DNA of 20,314 bases from contig CANMCL010000007.1 of assembly GCA_947496345.1 (NCBI GenBank), positions 1-20,314 on the forward strand, in the 5' to 3' direction. A program made the position numbers and the translations under genes. The DNA is from Actinomycetota bacterium. GTDB taxonomy: Bacteria; Actinomycetota; Actinomycetes; Nanopelagicales; Nanopelagicaceae. Below are positions 8,852-16,994 of this stretch, in pieces. Under the pieces are notes generated by a model. The model was not told the DNA's origin. It did not search any database and saw nothing but the letters and a program-made list of their open reading frames with translations. Position 1 is the first letter of the stretch; every line of letters begins with the position of its first letter.

Positions 8852-10204
8852 GTGACTGAAGCAATTAACGATCCCGCAAAGAGCGCAGCAATATCTGCAG
8901 AAGATCACGAATATGTCTTTCACTCTTGGTCGGCGCAAGGTGCAATAAAGCCGCTGCCAATTTCGGGCAGCGCGGGTTCTCGCTTCTGGGATTACCAAGG
9001 CAATACCTATCTAGATTTTTCTTCACAACTGGTCTTTACCAATATCGGACATCAACATCCCAAAGTTGTTAAAGCGATTCAGGAGCAAGCCGCTGTACTT
9101 ACAACAATTGCCCCACAACATGCCAGCGAAGTGCGCAACCAAGCAGCACACGCAATTGTGGATTTAGCAGGCGGAGATTTCGCTAAAGTATTTTTCACGG
9201 CCGCAGGTGCTGATGCAGTTGAAAATGCAATCCGTATGGCGCGTATACATACTCGCAAACATAAAATACTTTCGACTTACCGTTCTTATCACGGCAACAC
9301 TGGCGCTGCGATAAATGCAACTGGCGATCCCCGCCGTTTTCCAAATGAATTTGCATTTGGTCACGTTCACTTTTGGGGACCTTATCTTTACCGCACAGCG
9401 TTCTGGGCCAAGGATGAAGCTGAAGAATGCGCACGCGCCCTTGAGCATCTAGAACAAACAATTATCTTTGAGGGTCCAAATACCATCGCTGCAATTTTAA
9501 TTGAATCGATCCCCGGAACCGCTGGAGTTTTAGTTCCACCAAAGGGTTACCTTGAAGGTGTTCGCGCACTTTGCGATAAGTACAAGATTTTATGGATCGC
9601 TGATGAAGTAATGGCGGGCTTTGGTCGCACAGGTAAGTGGTTTGCTTTTCAACATGCAGCTGCAACGCCAGATTTAATTACCTTTGCTAAGGGCGTGACA
9701 TCTGGATATATCCCACTTGGTGGCGTTGTAATTAGCGGAGAAATCGCAAAGACCTTTGATGAGCAAGTCTTTCCTGGTGGACTTACTTATATGGGACATC
9801 CACTTGCTACAGCAACGGCGGTTGCAACTATTCAGGTGATGAAAGATGAAAAGATGGTTGAGAACGCTGCTGCAATTGGCGAAAAGATTTTGGGACCTGG
9901 AATTCACGAGTTGGCAAAGAAACATAAGTTAATTGGTGATATTCGCGGCGTAGGAGTTTTCTGGGGCGTTGATTTAGTAACTGATCGCGCAACCCGTGCT
10001 CCACTTGCACCTTATGGTGGATCAAGCCCGGCAATGAACGAATTAGTTGCTGCTTGTCGCAAGAATGGGCTGATGCCATTTAACAACTTCAATCGCATTC
10101 ACTTATGCCCACCTTGCAACATCAGTGAAGCAGATGCCAAGTTGGGGCTTGAGATAATTGATAAATCACTTGGAGAAGTTGCCCAGCATTACACCGGCGC
10201 ATAG
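8852..10204 (+). CDS. Class III PLP-dependent aminotransferase (omega-amino acid/taurine:pyruvate type)
   Basis: About 450 residues from the GTG at 8852 (468 from the ATG at 8798). It transfers an amino group using pyridoxal 5'-phosphate. Visible family features: HSWSAQG near the N terminus, the cofactor-contacting segments AAGADAVENAIRMAR and YRSYHGNTGAA, IADEVMAGFGRTGKW with the PLP-nitrogen-binding Asp (D251), and the Schiff-base lysine in FAKGVTSGYIPLGG (K280). The HSWSAQ...DFSSQLV...NIGHQHPKVV signature is shared by actinobacterial proteins annotated as taurine-pyruvate or omega-amino acid-pyruvate aminotransferases. The true amine donor cannot be read from sequence, and the neighbours (typA, ychF) do not suggest a pathway. 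Transcribed alone: divergent from typA, convergent with ychF. Confidence 0.85.
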   Translation: MTEAINDPAKSAAISAEDHEYVFHSWSAQGAIKPLPISGSAGSRFWDYQGNTYLDFSSQLVFTNIGHQHPKVVKAIQEQAAVLTTIAPQHASEVRNQAAHAIVDLAGGDFAKVFFTAAGADAVENAIRMARIHTRKHKILSTYRSYHGNTGAAINATGDPRRFPNEFAFGHVHFWGPYLYRTAFWAKDEAEECARALEHLEQTIIFEGPNTIAAILIESIPGTAGVLVPPKGYLEGVRALCDKYKILWIADEVMAGFGRTGKWFAFQHAAATPDLITFAKGVTSGYIPLGGVVISGEIAKTFDEQVFPGGLTYMGHPLATATAVATIQVMKDEKMVENAAAIGEKILGPGIHELAKKHKLIGDIRGVGVFWGVDLVTDRATRAPLAPYGGSSPAMNELVAACRKNGLMPFNNFNRIHLCPPCNISEADAKLGLEIIDKSLGEVAQHYTGA

Positions 10205-10221
10205 ATTTTGCTTGGCAAAAT
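10205..10221. terminator. Perfect 7-bp inverted repeat in a convergent junction
   Basis: ATTTTGC (10205-10211), loop TTG, then GCAAAAT (10215-10221) occupies most of the 25-bp gap between the convergent aminotransferase and ychF genes. It begins directly after the aminotransferase stop codon. There is no U-run after the stem on either strand (an A-run follows on plus), so it is not a canonical intrinsic terminator. The position, shared by both transcripts' ends, is the main argument. Confidence 0.3.
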
Positions 10222-10229
10222 AAAAATGG

Positions 10230-11303
10230 TTAGACGTTAAATCTAAACTCCACAACATCACCATCGGCCATTACGTACTCTTTACCTTCCATACGTACTT
10301 TGCCTTTTGCTTTCGCTTCCGCCATTGATCCGCACTCGATTAAATCGGTGAAGCTAACAATTTCGGCTTTGATAAAACCTTTTTGGAAATCAGTGTGAAT
10401 CACGCCGGCGGCCATCGGTGCGGTGTCGCCTTTATGAATTGTCCAAGCGCGCGCTTCTTTCGGACCTGCAGTTAAGTAAGTCTGCAAGCCAAGAACACTA
10501 AATCCAACGCGGGCTAAAGTTGCTAGACCTGGTTCTTTCAGACCAATTGATTGCAAGAGTTCAAGGGCATCTTCATCACTTAACTCTGCAAGTTCGGCCT
10601 CAGTCTTAGCATCTAGAAAAATTGCCTCGGCTGGAGCGACTAACTCAGCAAGCTTCTTACGAAGATCGCCATCATTTAATTCTGCAGCGTCGACGTTAAA
10701 GACATACAAGAATGGCTTGGCAGTTAACAAGTGAAGCTCGCGCAATAGATCTAGATCTAAACCAGAAGATGAAAGTGGCTTACCGCTTTGCAAGTGCGCT
10801 TCGGCTTTCTTAACCGCTTCCACAACGCTTGCCGTTTCCTTATTGATGCGCGCTTCTTTTTCTAACCGAGGAAGCGCTTTCTCAATGGTCTGTAAATCCG
10901 CGAGCGCGAGTTCGGTATTAATCGTCTCCATATCGCTGCTGGGATCAATTCGTCCATCAACATGCACGACATCGCCATCGGTGAAGACGCGGATCACTTG
11001 GCAGATCGCATCAGTCTCACGAATATTTGCTAAGAATTTATTTCCGAGGCCAGCACCTTCGGATGCGCCTTTAACGATTCCGGCGATATCTACAAAAGAG
11101 AGCGCAGCAGGAAGTAGTTTTTCTGAGCTAAAAATTTGTGCGAGCTTTGCCAAGCGCTCATCAGGTACTCCGACTACGCCGACATTTGGCTCAATGGTTG
11201 CGAAGGGGTAATTAGCGGCCAAGACGTTATTTTTGGTGAGCGCATTAAAAAGGGTCGACTTTCCGACGTTGGGCAGGCCGACGATTCCAATTGAAAGGCT
11301 CAT
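10230..11303 (-). CDS. ychF: YchF/OLA1-family ATPase
   Basis: A 357-residue Obg-superfamily P-loop protein. YchF/OLA1 proteins hydrolyse ATP rather than GTP and bind ribosomes; they are tied to translation start-site choice and oxidative-stress responses. Motifs: G1 GLPNVGKST (9-17), the switch region NYPFATIEPNVGVV, VDIAGIVKGASEGAGLGNKFL (G3), and the base-specificity motif NVDA (203-206). The C-terminal TGS domain is present (WTIHKGDTAPMAAGVIHTDFQKGFIKAEIV ... GDVVEFRFNV). Length matches the family (~360). The ATG at 11303 is preceded by no Shine-Dalgarno. A TAGGCT hexamer ending 10 bases upstream suggests a very short leader. It is divergent from rmuC across 51 bp and convergent with the aminotransferase. 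Confidence 0.95.
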   Translation of the reverse strand: MSLSIGIVGLPNVGKSTLFNALTKNNVLAANYPFATIEPNVGVVGVPDERLAKLAQIFSSEKLLPAALSFVDIAGIVKGASEGAGLGNKFLANIRETDAICQVIRVFTDGDVVHVDGRIDPSSDMETINTELALADLQTIEKALPRLEKEARINKETASVVEAVKKAEAHLQSGKPLSSSGLDLDLLRELHLLTAKPFLYVFNVDAAELNDGDLRKKLAELVAPAEAIFLDAKTEAELAELSDEDALELLQSIGLKEPGLATLARVGFSVLGLQTYLTAGPKEARAWTIHKGDTAPMAAGVIHTDFQKGFIKAEIVSFTDLIECGSMAEAKAKGKVRMEGKEYVMADGDVVEFRFNV

Positions 11304-11312
11304 AGGAAGCAG

Positions 11313-11318
11313 AGCCTA
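11313..11318 (-). promoter_or_regulatory. Candidate -10 element of ychF
   Basis: On the minus strand TAGGCT (TANNNT) ends at 11313 and is followed by nine bases and the ATG of ychF. Transcription starting about 7 bases after the hexamer would leave a leader of only about 2-3 nt. No clear -35 was seen. Confidence 0.4.
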
Positions 11319-11342
11319 CGCGTGATTGTCAGCCCTTCCTGC

Positions 11343-11348
11343 CACGAT
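11343..11348 (+). promoter_or_regulatory. Candidate extended -10 of rmuC (leaderless)
   Basis: CACGAT is preceded by TGC (an extended -10 TGn) and followed by exactly six bases before the ATG at 11355, so the A of the ATG would be +1. The hexamer keeps only A2 and T6 of the consensus, and there is no Shine-Dalgarno before the ATG. Inference from spacing only. Confidence 0.4.
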
Positions 11349-11354
11349 AGGGCC

Positions 11355-12524
11355 ATGTCAAGCACAGTAGTGGCCATTCTTACACTCGCCATCGGGCTCT
11401 TAATCGGTATCGCCCTCGGATATTTAATCGCCGGTCGACGCACATCTACCGATGGTGCATCCGCCGCAGAGTTTGTATCCGTGCGCGCAGAGCGCGATCT
11501 CTATAAATCCGAACGCGATAATGCAATGGCTGGATCCAAACTTGCGACCGAAGTTGAAGCGATGAAAACGTCAATGGAGAAATTGCAGAAAGAGGCAGCT
11601 GATGCTGATCGCCGGCGCATCGAAGCTGAATCAGATATCCGCACTCAAGTTCGCGCCATGTCTACCCACAATGAATCACTTGTTGCGCAAACTAAAGCGA
11701 TTGCTGGTGCGCTCTCTAATTCACAAACTCGTGGAAAATTTGGCGAAGCGCAATTAGAGTTAATGCTGCAGGGTGCTGGCCTGCGTAAAGATATTGAATA
11801 CACCGCACAACGTTCCACAACCGATGCTGATTCATCTGGCATTCCAGATATCACAGTGCATATGCCAGGTGGCACCAAGTTATTTATTGACTCAAAGTTT
11901 CCCTTTGATCGCTTTATTGAAGCGCACGAGGTCGAAGATCCTGCAGAGCGCGAGCGTTTATTTACTGAACATAAGAAAGATCTCGCCAGCCACGTCGTCA
12001 CACTGGCAAAGCGCGGTTATCACGAATCCCAAGATTCTCCAGACTTCGTAATTCTCTTTGTGCCATTTGAATCGCTACTTACTGAGGCGCTGCGTATTGA
12101 CCCGCTCTTCTTAGAAAACGCATTTAAATTAAATGTAACTATTGCAACACCAACTTCAATGATGGCGCTACTGCGCACTATCGGCAATGTTTATTCACGT
12201 AACGCTGTTTCACATAACGCCGAAAACATTGCAAAATCTGCTGCGCTATTTATGAAGGATTTAACCTTGCTGCACACTCGTATCGTTAAAGTTGGCACCG
12301 CCATAAACTCACTATCTAAGGCATATGGAGAGCTGATCCCAACCGCACAAACCACGGTTAAAAAAGCGGCGAAAGATATTCTTGGCTATGGTGTTTCTGG
12401 TGATAAGGCTAAACTTGCGATCGCTTACCCCGATGCGCCGGCAGAAGTGCGTGAGTTAAAAAACAGCGAGATGATCGTTGATGAAGATTTTATTGATGCT
12501 GAAGAAGTTAAGGATGAAGAATGA
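11355..12524 (+). CDS. rmuC: RmuC family protein (DNA recombination-associated)
   Basis: About 389 residues. RmuC proteins (DUF195) restrain DNA inversion/rearrangement in E. coli and have a predicted PD-(D/E)XK nuclease-like core. Layout: an N-terminal membrane anchor (residues about 3-26, VVAILTLAIGLLIGIALGYLI), then a charged, probably coiled-coil segment (~35-100), then the RmuC domain with KFGEAQLELML, PDITVHMPGGTKLFIDSKFPFD (the Asp...Ser-Lys region of the fold), FVPFE and late helices. The C terminus is acidic. The start is placed at the ATG at 11355 because it directly precedes the membrane anchor. An in-frame GTG at 11322 would add eleven residues and run through the promoter region. 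The stop overlaps the next gene by 4 bases (ATGA). Confidence 0.88.
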   Translation: MSSTVVAILTLAIGLLIGIALGYLIAGRRTSTDGASAAEFVSVRAERDLYKSERDNAMAGSKLATEVEAMKTSMEKLQKEAADADRRRIEAESDIRTQVRAMSTHNESLVAQTKAIAGALSNSQTRGKFGEAQLELMLQGAGLRKDIEYTAQRSTTDADSSGIPDITVHMPGGTKLFIDSKFPFDRFIEAHEVEDPAERERLFTEHKKDLASHVVTLAKRGYHESQDSPDFVILFVPFESLLTEALRIDPLFLENAFKLNVTIATPTSMMALLRTIGNVYSRNAVSHNAENIAKSAALFMKDLTLLHTRIVKVGTAINSLSKAYGELIPTAQTTVKKAAKDILGYGVSGDKAKLAIAYPDAPAEVRELKNSEMIVDEDFIDAEEVKDEE

Positions 12525-12934
12525 GCACCTCAGCGCAGACCAAGATAAAGATAAGCGGCCCGGGACTTAAAAAAGAGGGTGTTGTAGTTCTGCAATCACT
12601 CTTTATCGCCTTCTTCACCGGAATTGAACTCTTATTCCGCAGTGGTGCAGGAATTATCAGCGGCTTCATTCTCTGCTTAGTCTTGTTTGGTGGAATCCGC
12701 TTTGGACGAAAAGGAACAACGTACGTCGCAGTAGTAACTCCCCCATTGGCATTTGCAGCAACGGTTCTTCTCTATCAAATACTCTCAATTGGATTAAGGC
12801 CATCACGTTTAGGCCTGGAATTCATCGCATCGCTGGCCAGCGTTGCACCGTTCCTAATGGCAAGTGCTCTATACGGTTGGTTTATCTTTCTAAACGAGAA
12901 AGCAAAGGCGCGCAAGCCAAAGCCACGCACTTAA
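12521..12934 (+). CDS. DUF6542-type four-helix membrane protein
   Basis: A 137-residue protein of unknown function with about four hydrophobic segments (roughly residues 18-36, 40-55, 65-85 and 100-122), a basic C terminus (KAKARKPKPRT) and a basic N terminus. Spacing and pattern fit the DUF6542 family common in Actinobacteria near ychF/ispH; this assignment is from memory of that synteny and the hydrophobic pattern, not from a search. The ATG overlaps the rmuC stop (ATGA), and an AAGG lies 7 bases upstream, so it is translationally coupled to rmuC. Its stop codon directly abuts the ispH stop codon on the other strand, with no base between. Confidence 0.72.
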   Translation: MSTSAQTKIKISGPGLKKEGVVVLQSLFIAFFTGIELLFRSGAGIISGFILCLVLFGGIRFGRKGTTYVAVVTPPLAFAATVLLYQILSIGLRPSRLGLEFIASLASVAPFLMASALYGWFIFLNEKAKARKPKPRT

Positions 12935-13888
12935 TTACTTGCTCGCGGTCTTTAAATCTTTACGAAGCTCTGGCGGTAGTGAAAAGAGCAAGGTCTCTTT
13001 TGTGGCAGTAACTTCTTGCACATCACCAAAACCGCGCTCAGCAAGCCAGGCAAGTAAATCTCGTACCAATATTTCCGGCACGGATGCCCCGCTTGTTACT
13101 CCAACGCTTTCCACGCCAGTTAGCCAGTTCTCATCTGCGTCTTCTGCATAATCAATTAAGTAGGCGTTCTTTGCGCCGTATTCCTTCGATACCTCAACTA
13201 AGCGCACTGAGTTTGATGAATTAGTAGAACCGACTACTAAGACCAATTCAACTTGAGGCGCAATCTGTTTGATCGCTTCTTGCCGGTTCTGGGTGGCGTA
13301 ACAAATGTCATCAGATGGTGGATTAGCGATCTCTGGGAAGCGCTCTTTTAAAATCGCAACTGATTGCATCGTTTCATCAACGCTTAAAGTTGTTTGGGTT
13401 AACCAAACTAATTTCTTTCCTGGAGTTGGCACAATCGTGCGAGCTTCATCTAAACCATCAACAACGCGAACTTTACCTGGCGCTTCACCGGCAGTTCCTT
13501 CAACTTCTTCGTGGCCGTTGTGGCCAATCAATAAAATTTCGGTTTCATCATCTGCAAAGCGCTTAACTTCATTATGCACTTTTGTCACCAGCGGACATGT
13601 TGCATCAATTGTCTTCAAATTTCGAGCGGCGGCTTGTTCGTGCACCGCAGGTGAAACACCGTGAGCAGAAAAGACCACAGTCGCACCTTCTGGAACTTCA
13701 TCGGTTTCAGTTACAAAGATGACTCCGCGCGCTTCCAGGGTCGAGACCACGTGTTTGTTGTGGACAATCTCCTTGCGCACATAAATCGGGGCGCCGTATA
13801 GCTCGAGTGACTTTTCGACGGTAATGACCGCACGGTCAACGCCTGCGCAATATCCGCGCGGGGCGGCCAGGAGAACTCTCTTACTCAC
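12935..13888 (-). CDS. ispH: 4-hydroxy-3-methylbut-2-enyl diphosphate reductase
   Basis: IspH (LytB) is the last enzyme of the MEP pathway and reduces HMBPP to IPP and DMAPP. A 317-residue protein from the GTG at 13888. The three cysteines that bind the Fe-S cluster are present: C14 in [12 protein letters not shown]98 in [11 protein letters not shown] and C196 in [13 protein letters not shown]. The substrate-binding motifs [35 protein letters not shown] and TSGASVPE are also there. The GTG is chosen because [16 protein letters not shown] begins as in other IspH proteins. The longer frame upstream to 13945 would overlap xseA. A TAGACT hexamer ends 7 bases before this GTG and no Shine-Dalgarno is visible, so the mRNA is probably leaderless. 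The UppS-family enzyme later in this window uses the products of this pathway. Confidence 0.95.
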   Translation of the reverse strand: MSKRVLLAAPRGYCAGVDRAVITVEKSLELYGAPIYVRKEIVHNKHVVSTLEARGVIFVTETDEVPEGATVVFSAHGVSPAVHEQAAARNLKTIDATCPLVTKVHNEVKRFADDETEILLIGHNGHEEVEGTAGEAPGKVRVVDGLDEARTIVPTPGKKLVWLTQTTLSVDETMQSVAILKERFPEIANPPSDDICYATQNRQEAIKQIAPQVELVLVVGSTNSSNSVRLVEVSKEYGAKNAYLIDYAEDADENWLTGVESVGVTSGASVPEILVRDLLAWLAERGFGDVQEVTATKETLLFSLPPELRKDLKTASK

Positions 13889-13895
13889 GTGGGTC

Positions 13896-13908
13896 AGTCT
13901 ATTAGGCT
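13896..13908. promoter_or_regulatory. Back-to-back -10 elements of ispH and xseA
   Basis: The 13-base AGTCTATTAGGCT is two abutting, nearly mirror-image hexamers. On minus, TAGACT (13901-13896) precedes the ispH GTG by 7 bases. On plus, TAGGCT (13903-13908) precedes the xseA ATG by exactly 6 bases. Both match TANNNT, the dominant actinobacterial -10 pattern, at the distance expected if transcription begins at the start codon. No Shine-Dalgarno exists on either side. The two polymerases could not bind simultaneously, so the genes would compete. Confidence 0.6.
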
Positions 13909-13914
13909 CAGACC

Positions 13915-15120
13915 ATGTTCGAAACTTCAAGTGAATCCCCCGCACCAGTGCGGGTGGTCTCTGAGGCGATCAAAGATTATGTAGAACGTTTAGGTCCCAT
14001 TTGGATTGAGGGCGAAATATCAGAGTTAAATGAACGCAGCGGTGGAATGGCATTTATGCGCCTGCGCGACACTTCAGTTGATATGAGTCTTTCAGTGATG
14101 TGTTACAAAAATGTTTTAGCTGCGGTGCAACCACTGCCGGCAAATGCGCGCGTTGTAATTCACGCAAAAGCATCTTGGTTTACAAAAAATGGATCACTTA
14201 CTATGTCTGCCAAAGAGATTCGCCAGGTTGGAGTTGGCGAATTATTGGCAAGGTTAGAAGCGTTAAAGGGCGTCTTAGCGGCAGAAGGTTTATTTAGCGC
14301 AGATCGTAAAGTTGCGTTGCCAAAGTTGCCGCGCAAAGTAGGTCTGATCTGCGGTCGCAATACCGATGCCGAGAAAGATGTTGTTGAAAATGCCCGACGC
14401 CGTTGGCCGGCTGTTGAATTTGAAATCCGTGAAGTTGCGGTGCAAGGAGCTGCAGCCGTTGTCGAAGTATCTGCCGCGCTGCGCGAGTTAGAAGATATGG
14501 ATGAAGTTGATGTCATCATCATCACTCGTGGTGGTGGGTCATTTGAAGATTTGCTTCCCTTTAGCGATGAATCACTTGTGCGCCTTGCCGCGAGTTGTGA
14601 AACCCCCATTGTTAGCGCAATCGGCCACGAGAAAGATTCACCGCTCCTTGATTTAGTCGCTGACTATCGCGCATCGACGCCGACCGATGCTGCAAAACGT
14701 GTAGTGCCAGATATCGAACAAGAGATTTCAGATATCAATAAAATTCGTGACCGCATGTATCGCCGCTTACTTTCTAGCGTTGAATATGAATTAAATCAGA
14801 TTGCGCAATTACGCAATCGCCCAGTGATGAAAGATCCGGGGGTAATGATCAAGGTGCGCAAAGATGATTTAACCGCCTTGCGTGATCGCTCGCACCGCGG
14901 CTTTAAGGCCTTGCTCGATATTGAAAAGAAAGAGATCAAAGGCGTTATTGCGCACCTGCGTTCGCTATCTCCGCAATCGACTATGGATCGCGGGTATGCC
15001 GTGGTTCAAAGCGATGACGGAAAGATTGTGCGCGATGCCACAAAGTTAAAGGCGGGATCTGTGCTGCGCATACGCGCTGCCAAGGGCGAAGCTAAAGCCA
15101 GCGTGCTGGCAAGCGAGTAG
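13915..15120 (+). CDS. xseA: Exodeoxyribonuclease VII large subunit
   Basis: A 401-residue catalytic subunit of exonuclease VII, which degrades single-stranded DNA to oligonucleotides and works with several XseB subunits. N-terminal OB-fold (about 1-100; [10 protein letters not shown]...FMRLRDTS). Catalytic domain: [39 protein letters not shown] (R205 and following glycines), [27 protein letters not shown] (H238). A helical region follows, then the C-terminal MDRGYAVV segment typical of XseA. It is slightly shorter than E. coli XseA (~456), as usual in Actinobacteria. The ATG at 13915 has no Shine-Dalgarno but a TAGGCT six bases upstream. The xseB gene follows after 9 bases. Confidence 0.95.
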   Translation: MFETSSESPAPVRVVSEAIKDYVERLGPIWIEGEISELNERSGGMAFMRLRDTSVDMSLSVMCYKNVLAAVQPLPANARVVIHAKASWFTKNGSLTMSAKEIRQVGVGELLARLEALKGVLAAEGLFSADRKVALPKLPRKVGLICGRNTDAEKDVVENARRRWPAVEFEIREVAVQGAAAVVEVSAALRELEDMDEVDVIIITRGGGSFEDLLPFSDESLVRLAASCETPIVSAIGHEKDSPLLDLVADYRASTPTDAAKRVVPDIEQEISDINKIRDRMYRRLLSSVEYELNQIAQLRNRPVMKDPGVMIKVRKDDLTALRDRSHRGFKALLDIEKKEIKGVIAHLRSLSPQSTMDRGYAVVQSDDGKIVRDATKLKAGSVLRIRAAKGEAKASVLASE

Positions 15121-15123
15121 ATT
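15118..15123 (+). promoter_or_regulatory. Candidate leaderless -10 of xseB overlapping the xseA stop
   Basis: TAGATT begins with the xseA stop codon (15118-15120) and is followed by exactly six bases (TAACCC) before the xseB ATG at 15130, the same geometry as the xseA promoter. No Shine-Dalgarno precedes xseB. The hexamer is constrained in part because TAG is a stop codon, so chance is a real alternative. Confidence 0.4.
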
Positions 15124-15129
15124 TAACCC

Positions 15130-15333
15130 ATGGCCGCTAAATCGGAAAAGCCTTCATATGAAGAAGCGCGCGATGAACTCGCCGAAATTGTTGAATCACT
15201 CGAAGATGGCAGCGCAACGCTGGAGGAATCGCTAAAGCTCTGGGAGCGCGGCGAAGAGTTAGCCAAGATCTGCCAAGAATGGTTAGACGGGGCGAAGAAG
15301 AAGTTAGATGCCGCAAAGAAGCCGGCTGAATAA
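15130..15333 (+). CDS. xseB: Exodeoxyribonuclease VII small subunit
   Basis: A 67-residue, strongly helical and charged protein with the XseB signature: [50 protein letters not shown]. XseB forms coiled-coil hairpins that bind XseA and are needed for an active, soluble complex. The length is normal (about 60-80 residues). It starts 9 bases after the xseA stop, and its TAA stop overlaps the next ATG by one base (TAATG). This arrangement would tie fumarase translation to xseB. Confidence 0.93.
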   Translation: MAAKSEKPSYEEARDELAEIVESLEDGSATLEESLKLWERGEELAKICQEWLDGAKKKLDAAKKPAE

Positions 15334-16991
15334 TGTCACCACAATTTTCTTACGCTGATTTACTGCCACTTGGTGAAGATAAAACCAAGTACCGCAACAT
15401 TGGCAAAGCAGGCGTTAGCGTAATCAAACTCGGTGATCGCGAATTTCTGCAGGTAGGACCTGAAGCACTAACTCTGCTGAGTGAAACAGCGATCCACGAT
15501 ATTTCTCATTACCTGCGCGCAGAACATTTACAGCAATTAGCAAATATTCTGAAAGATCCCGAGGCCTCACCTAACGATCGCTTCGTCGCACTTGACCTGT
15601 TAAAGAACGCCAATATCGCAGCCGGCGGAATTCTGCCGATGTGCCAAGATACTGGCACAGCACTCGTGATGGGCAAGCGGGGCCAATACGTTTTGACTAC
15701 AGCAAAAGATGAAGTCGCAATCGCGCAAGGAATTTATAACGCATATACCAATTTAAATCTGCGCTATTCACAGATGGCACCGACAACCACTTGGGAAGAG
15801 AAAAACACCGGCAATAACTTGCCTGCCCAAATTGAGATATTTGCTGATTCTGATCATCAAGATGAGTACAACTTGATGTTTATCGCCAAAGGCGGCGGCA
15901 GCGCCAACAAATCATTTTTATATCAAGAGACTAAATCTGTTTTAAACCCTGCATCGTTTATGAAGTGGCTGGAAGAGAAGTTGCGCTCTATCGGAACTGC
16001 AGCCTGTCCTCCGTATCACTTGGCAATCGTCATCGGCGGATTGAGCGCAGAACACAACGTTAAGACCGCAAAGCTGGCGAGTACCAAGTACTTGGATTCA
16101 CTCCCAACTTCAGGTGATGCCGCAACTGGTCACGGCTTCCGCGATTTAGAACTGGAAGAGCGCGTACTTGAACTAACCCGCACGCTAGGAATTGGCGCAC
16201 AATTTGGCGGCAAGTACTTCTGCCACGATGTTCGCATAGTTCGCCTGCCCCGCCACGGCGCATCTCTGCCAATCTCAATCGCAGTTTCATGTTCGGCAGA
16301 TCGCCAGGCCAAAGCCAAGATCACTAAAGATGGAATCTTCCTAGAAGAGTTAGAGCGCGATCCCGCCCACTTCTTGCCCGATACAACTGATGAACATCTT
16401 GACGATAACGTTGTGAAAATTGATTTAAATCAACCAATGGATGTGGTGCGCGCCGAACTTTCAAAACACCCCGTTAAAACTCGCGTTTCACTAACCGGCA
16501 CAATCGTTGTTGCGCGCGATTTGGCGCATGCCCGCATTAAAGAAGCCCTCGATGCTGGTCAACCTTTGCCACAGTACTTAAAGGATTACGCGGTTTATTA
16601 CGCGGGCCCCGCTAAAACTCCAACTGGTTATGCCTCTGGCTCTTTTGGGCCAACAACTGCCGGACGTATGGATTCATATGTTGAACAATTCCAAGCCGCA
16701 GGTGGATCTTTTGTAATGCTTGCAAAAGGCAATCGCTCAAAAGTTATAACCGATGCTTGCAAAACTCACCGTGGTTTTTATCTTGGATCAATCGGCGGAC
16801 CAGCAGCGCGCCTTGCCCAAGATTGCATCAAGAAAGTTGAAGTCTTAGATTTTGAAGATTTGGGAATGGAAGCTATCTGGAAGATTGATGTCGTGGATTT
16901 CCCAGCATTTATTGTTGTCGACGATAAAGGCAATGATTTCTTTGCTGAGACTTCAAAGGTGGTCTCAATTGGAAGAAAGCCAGAAGTTTAA
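15333..16991 (+). CDS. Class I fumarate hydratase (4Fe-4S)
   Basis: A 552-residue fumarase that interconverts fumarate and malate in the TCA cycle, with the N- and C-terminal domains fused as in E. coli FumA/FumB. The three cluster cysteines are in place: C104 (PMCQDTGT), C225 (TAACPPYH) and C320 (VSCSADRQ), at nearly the same positions as in FumA. The C-terminal domain has [43 protein letters not shown] and [12 protein letters not shown]. Class I fumarases are oxygen-sensitive; many Actinobacteria carry class II FumC instead or as well, and no second copy is in this window. It is co-directional with xseAB by 1-base overlap, which looks like shared transcription rather than shared function. 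It converges with the transglycosylase-like gene across 3 bases. Confidence 0.94.
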   Translation: MSPQFSYADLLPLGEDKTKYRNIGKAGVSVIKLGDREFLQVGPEALTLLSETAIHDISHYLRAEHLQQLANILKDPEASPNDRFVALDLLKNANIAAGGILPMCQDTGTALVMGKRGQYVLTTAKDEVAIAQGIYNAYTNLNLRYSQMAPTTTWEEKNTGNNLPAQIEIFADSDHQDEYNLMFIAKGGGSANKSFLYQETKSVLNPASFMKWLEEKLRSIGTAACPPYHLAIVIGGLSAEHNVKTAKLASTKYLDSLPTSGDAATGHGFRDLELEERVLELTRTLGIGAQFGGKYFCHDVRIVRLPRHGASLPISIAVSCSADRQAKAKITKDGIFLEELERDPAHFLPDTTDEHLDDNVVKIDLNQPMDVVRAELSKHPVKTRVSLTGTIVVARDLAHARIKEALDAGQPLPQYLKDYAVYYAGPAKTPTGYASGSFGPTTAGRMDSYVEQFQAAGGSFVMLAKGNRSKVITDACKTHRGFYLGSIGGPAARLAQDCIKKVEVLDFEDLGMEAIWKIDVVDFPAFIVVDDKGNDFFAETSKVVSIGRKPEV

Positions 16992-16994
16992 GAT

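Noticed and set aside
8729..8998. Minus-strand frame between typA and the aminotransferase
   Set aside because: It runs antisense through the start of the well-supported aminotransferase, has no domain pattern and no ribosome-binding site.
13889..13945. Longer N terminus for IspH
   Set aside because: The extra 19 residues overlap the xseA start and promoter, and the family begins at the GTG at 13888.
14160..14609. 149-codon antisense frame inside xseA
   Set aside because: Ser/Thr/Arg-rich translation typical of the antisense frame of a real gene; xseA covers the same bases with clear motifs.
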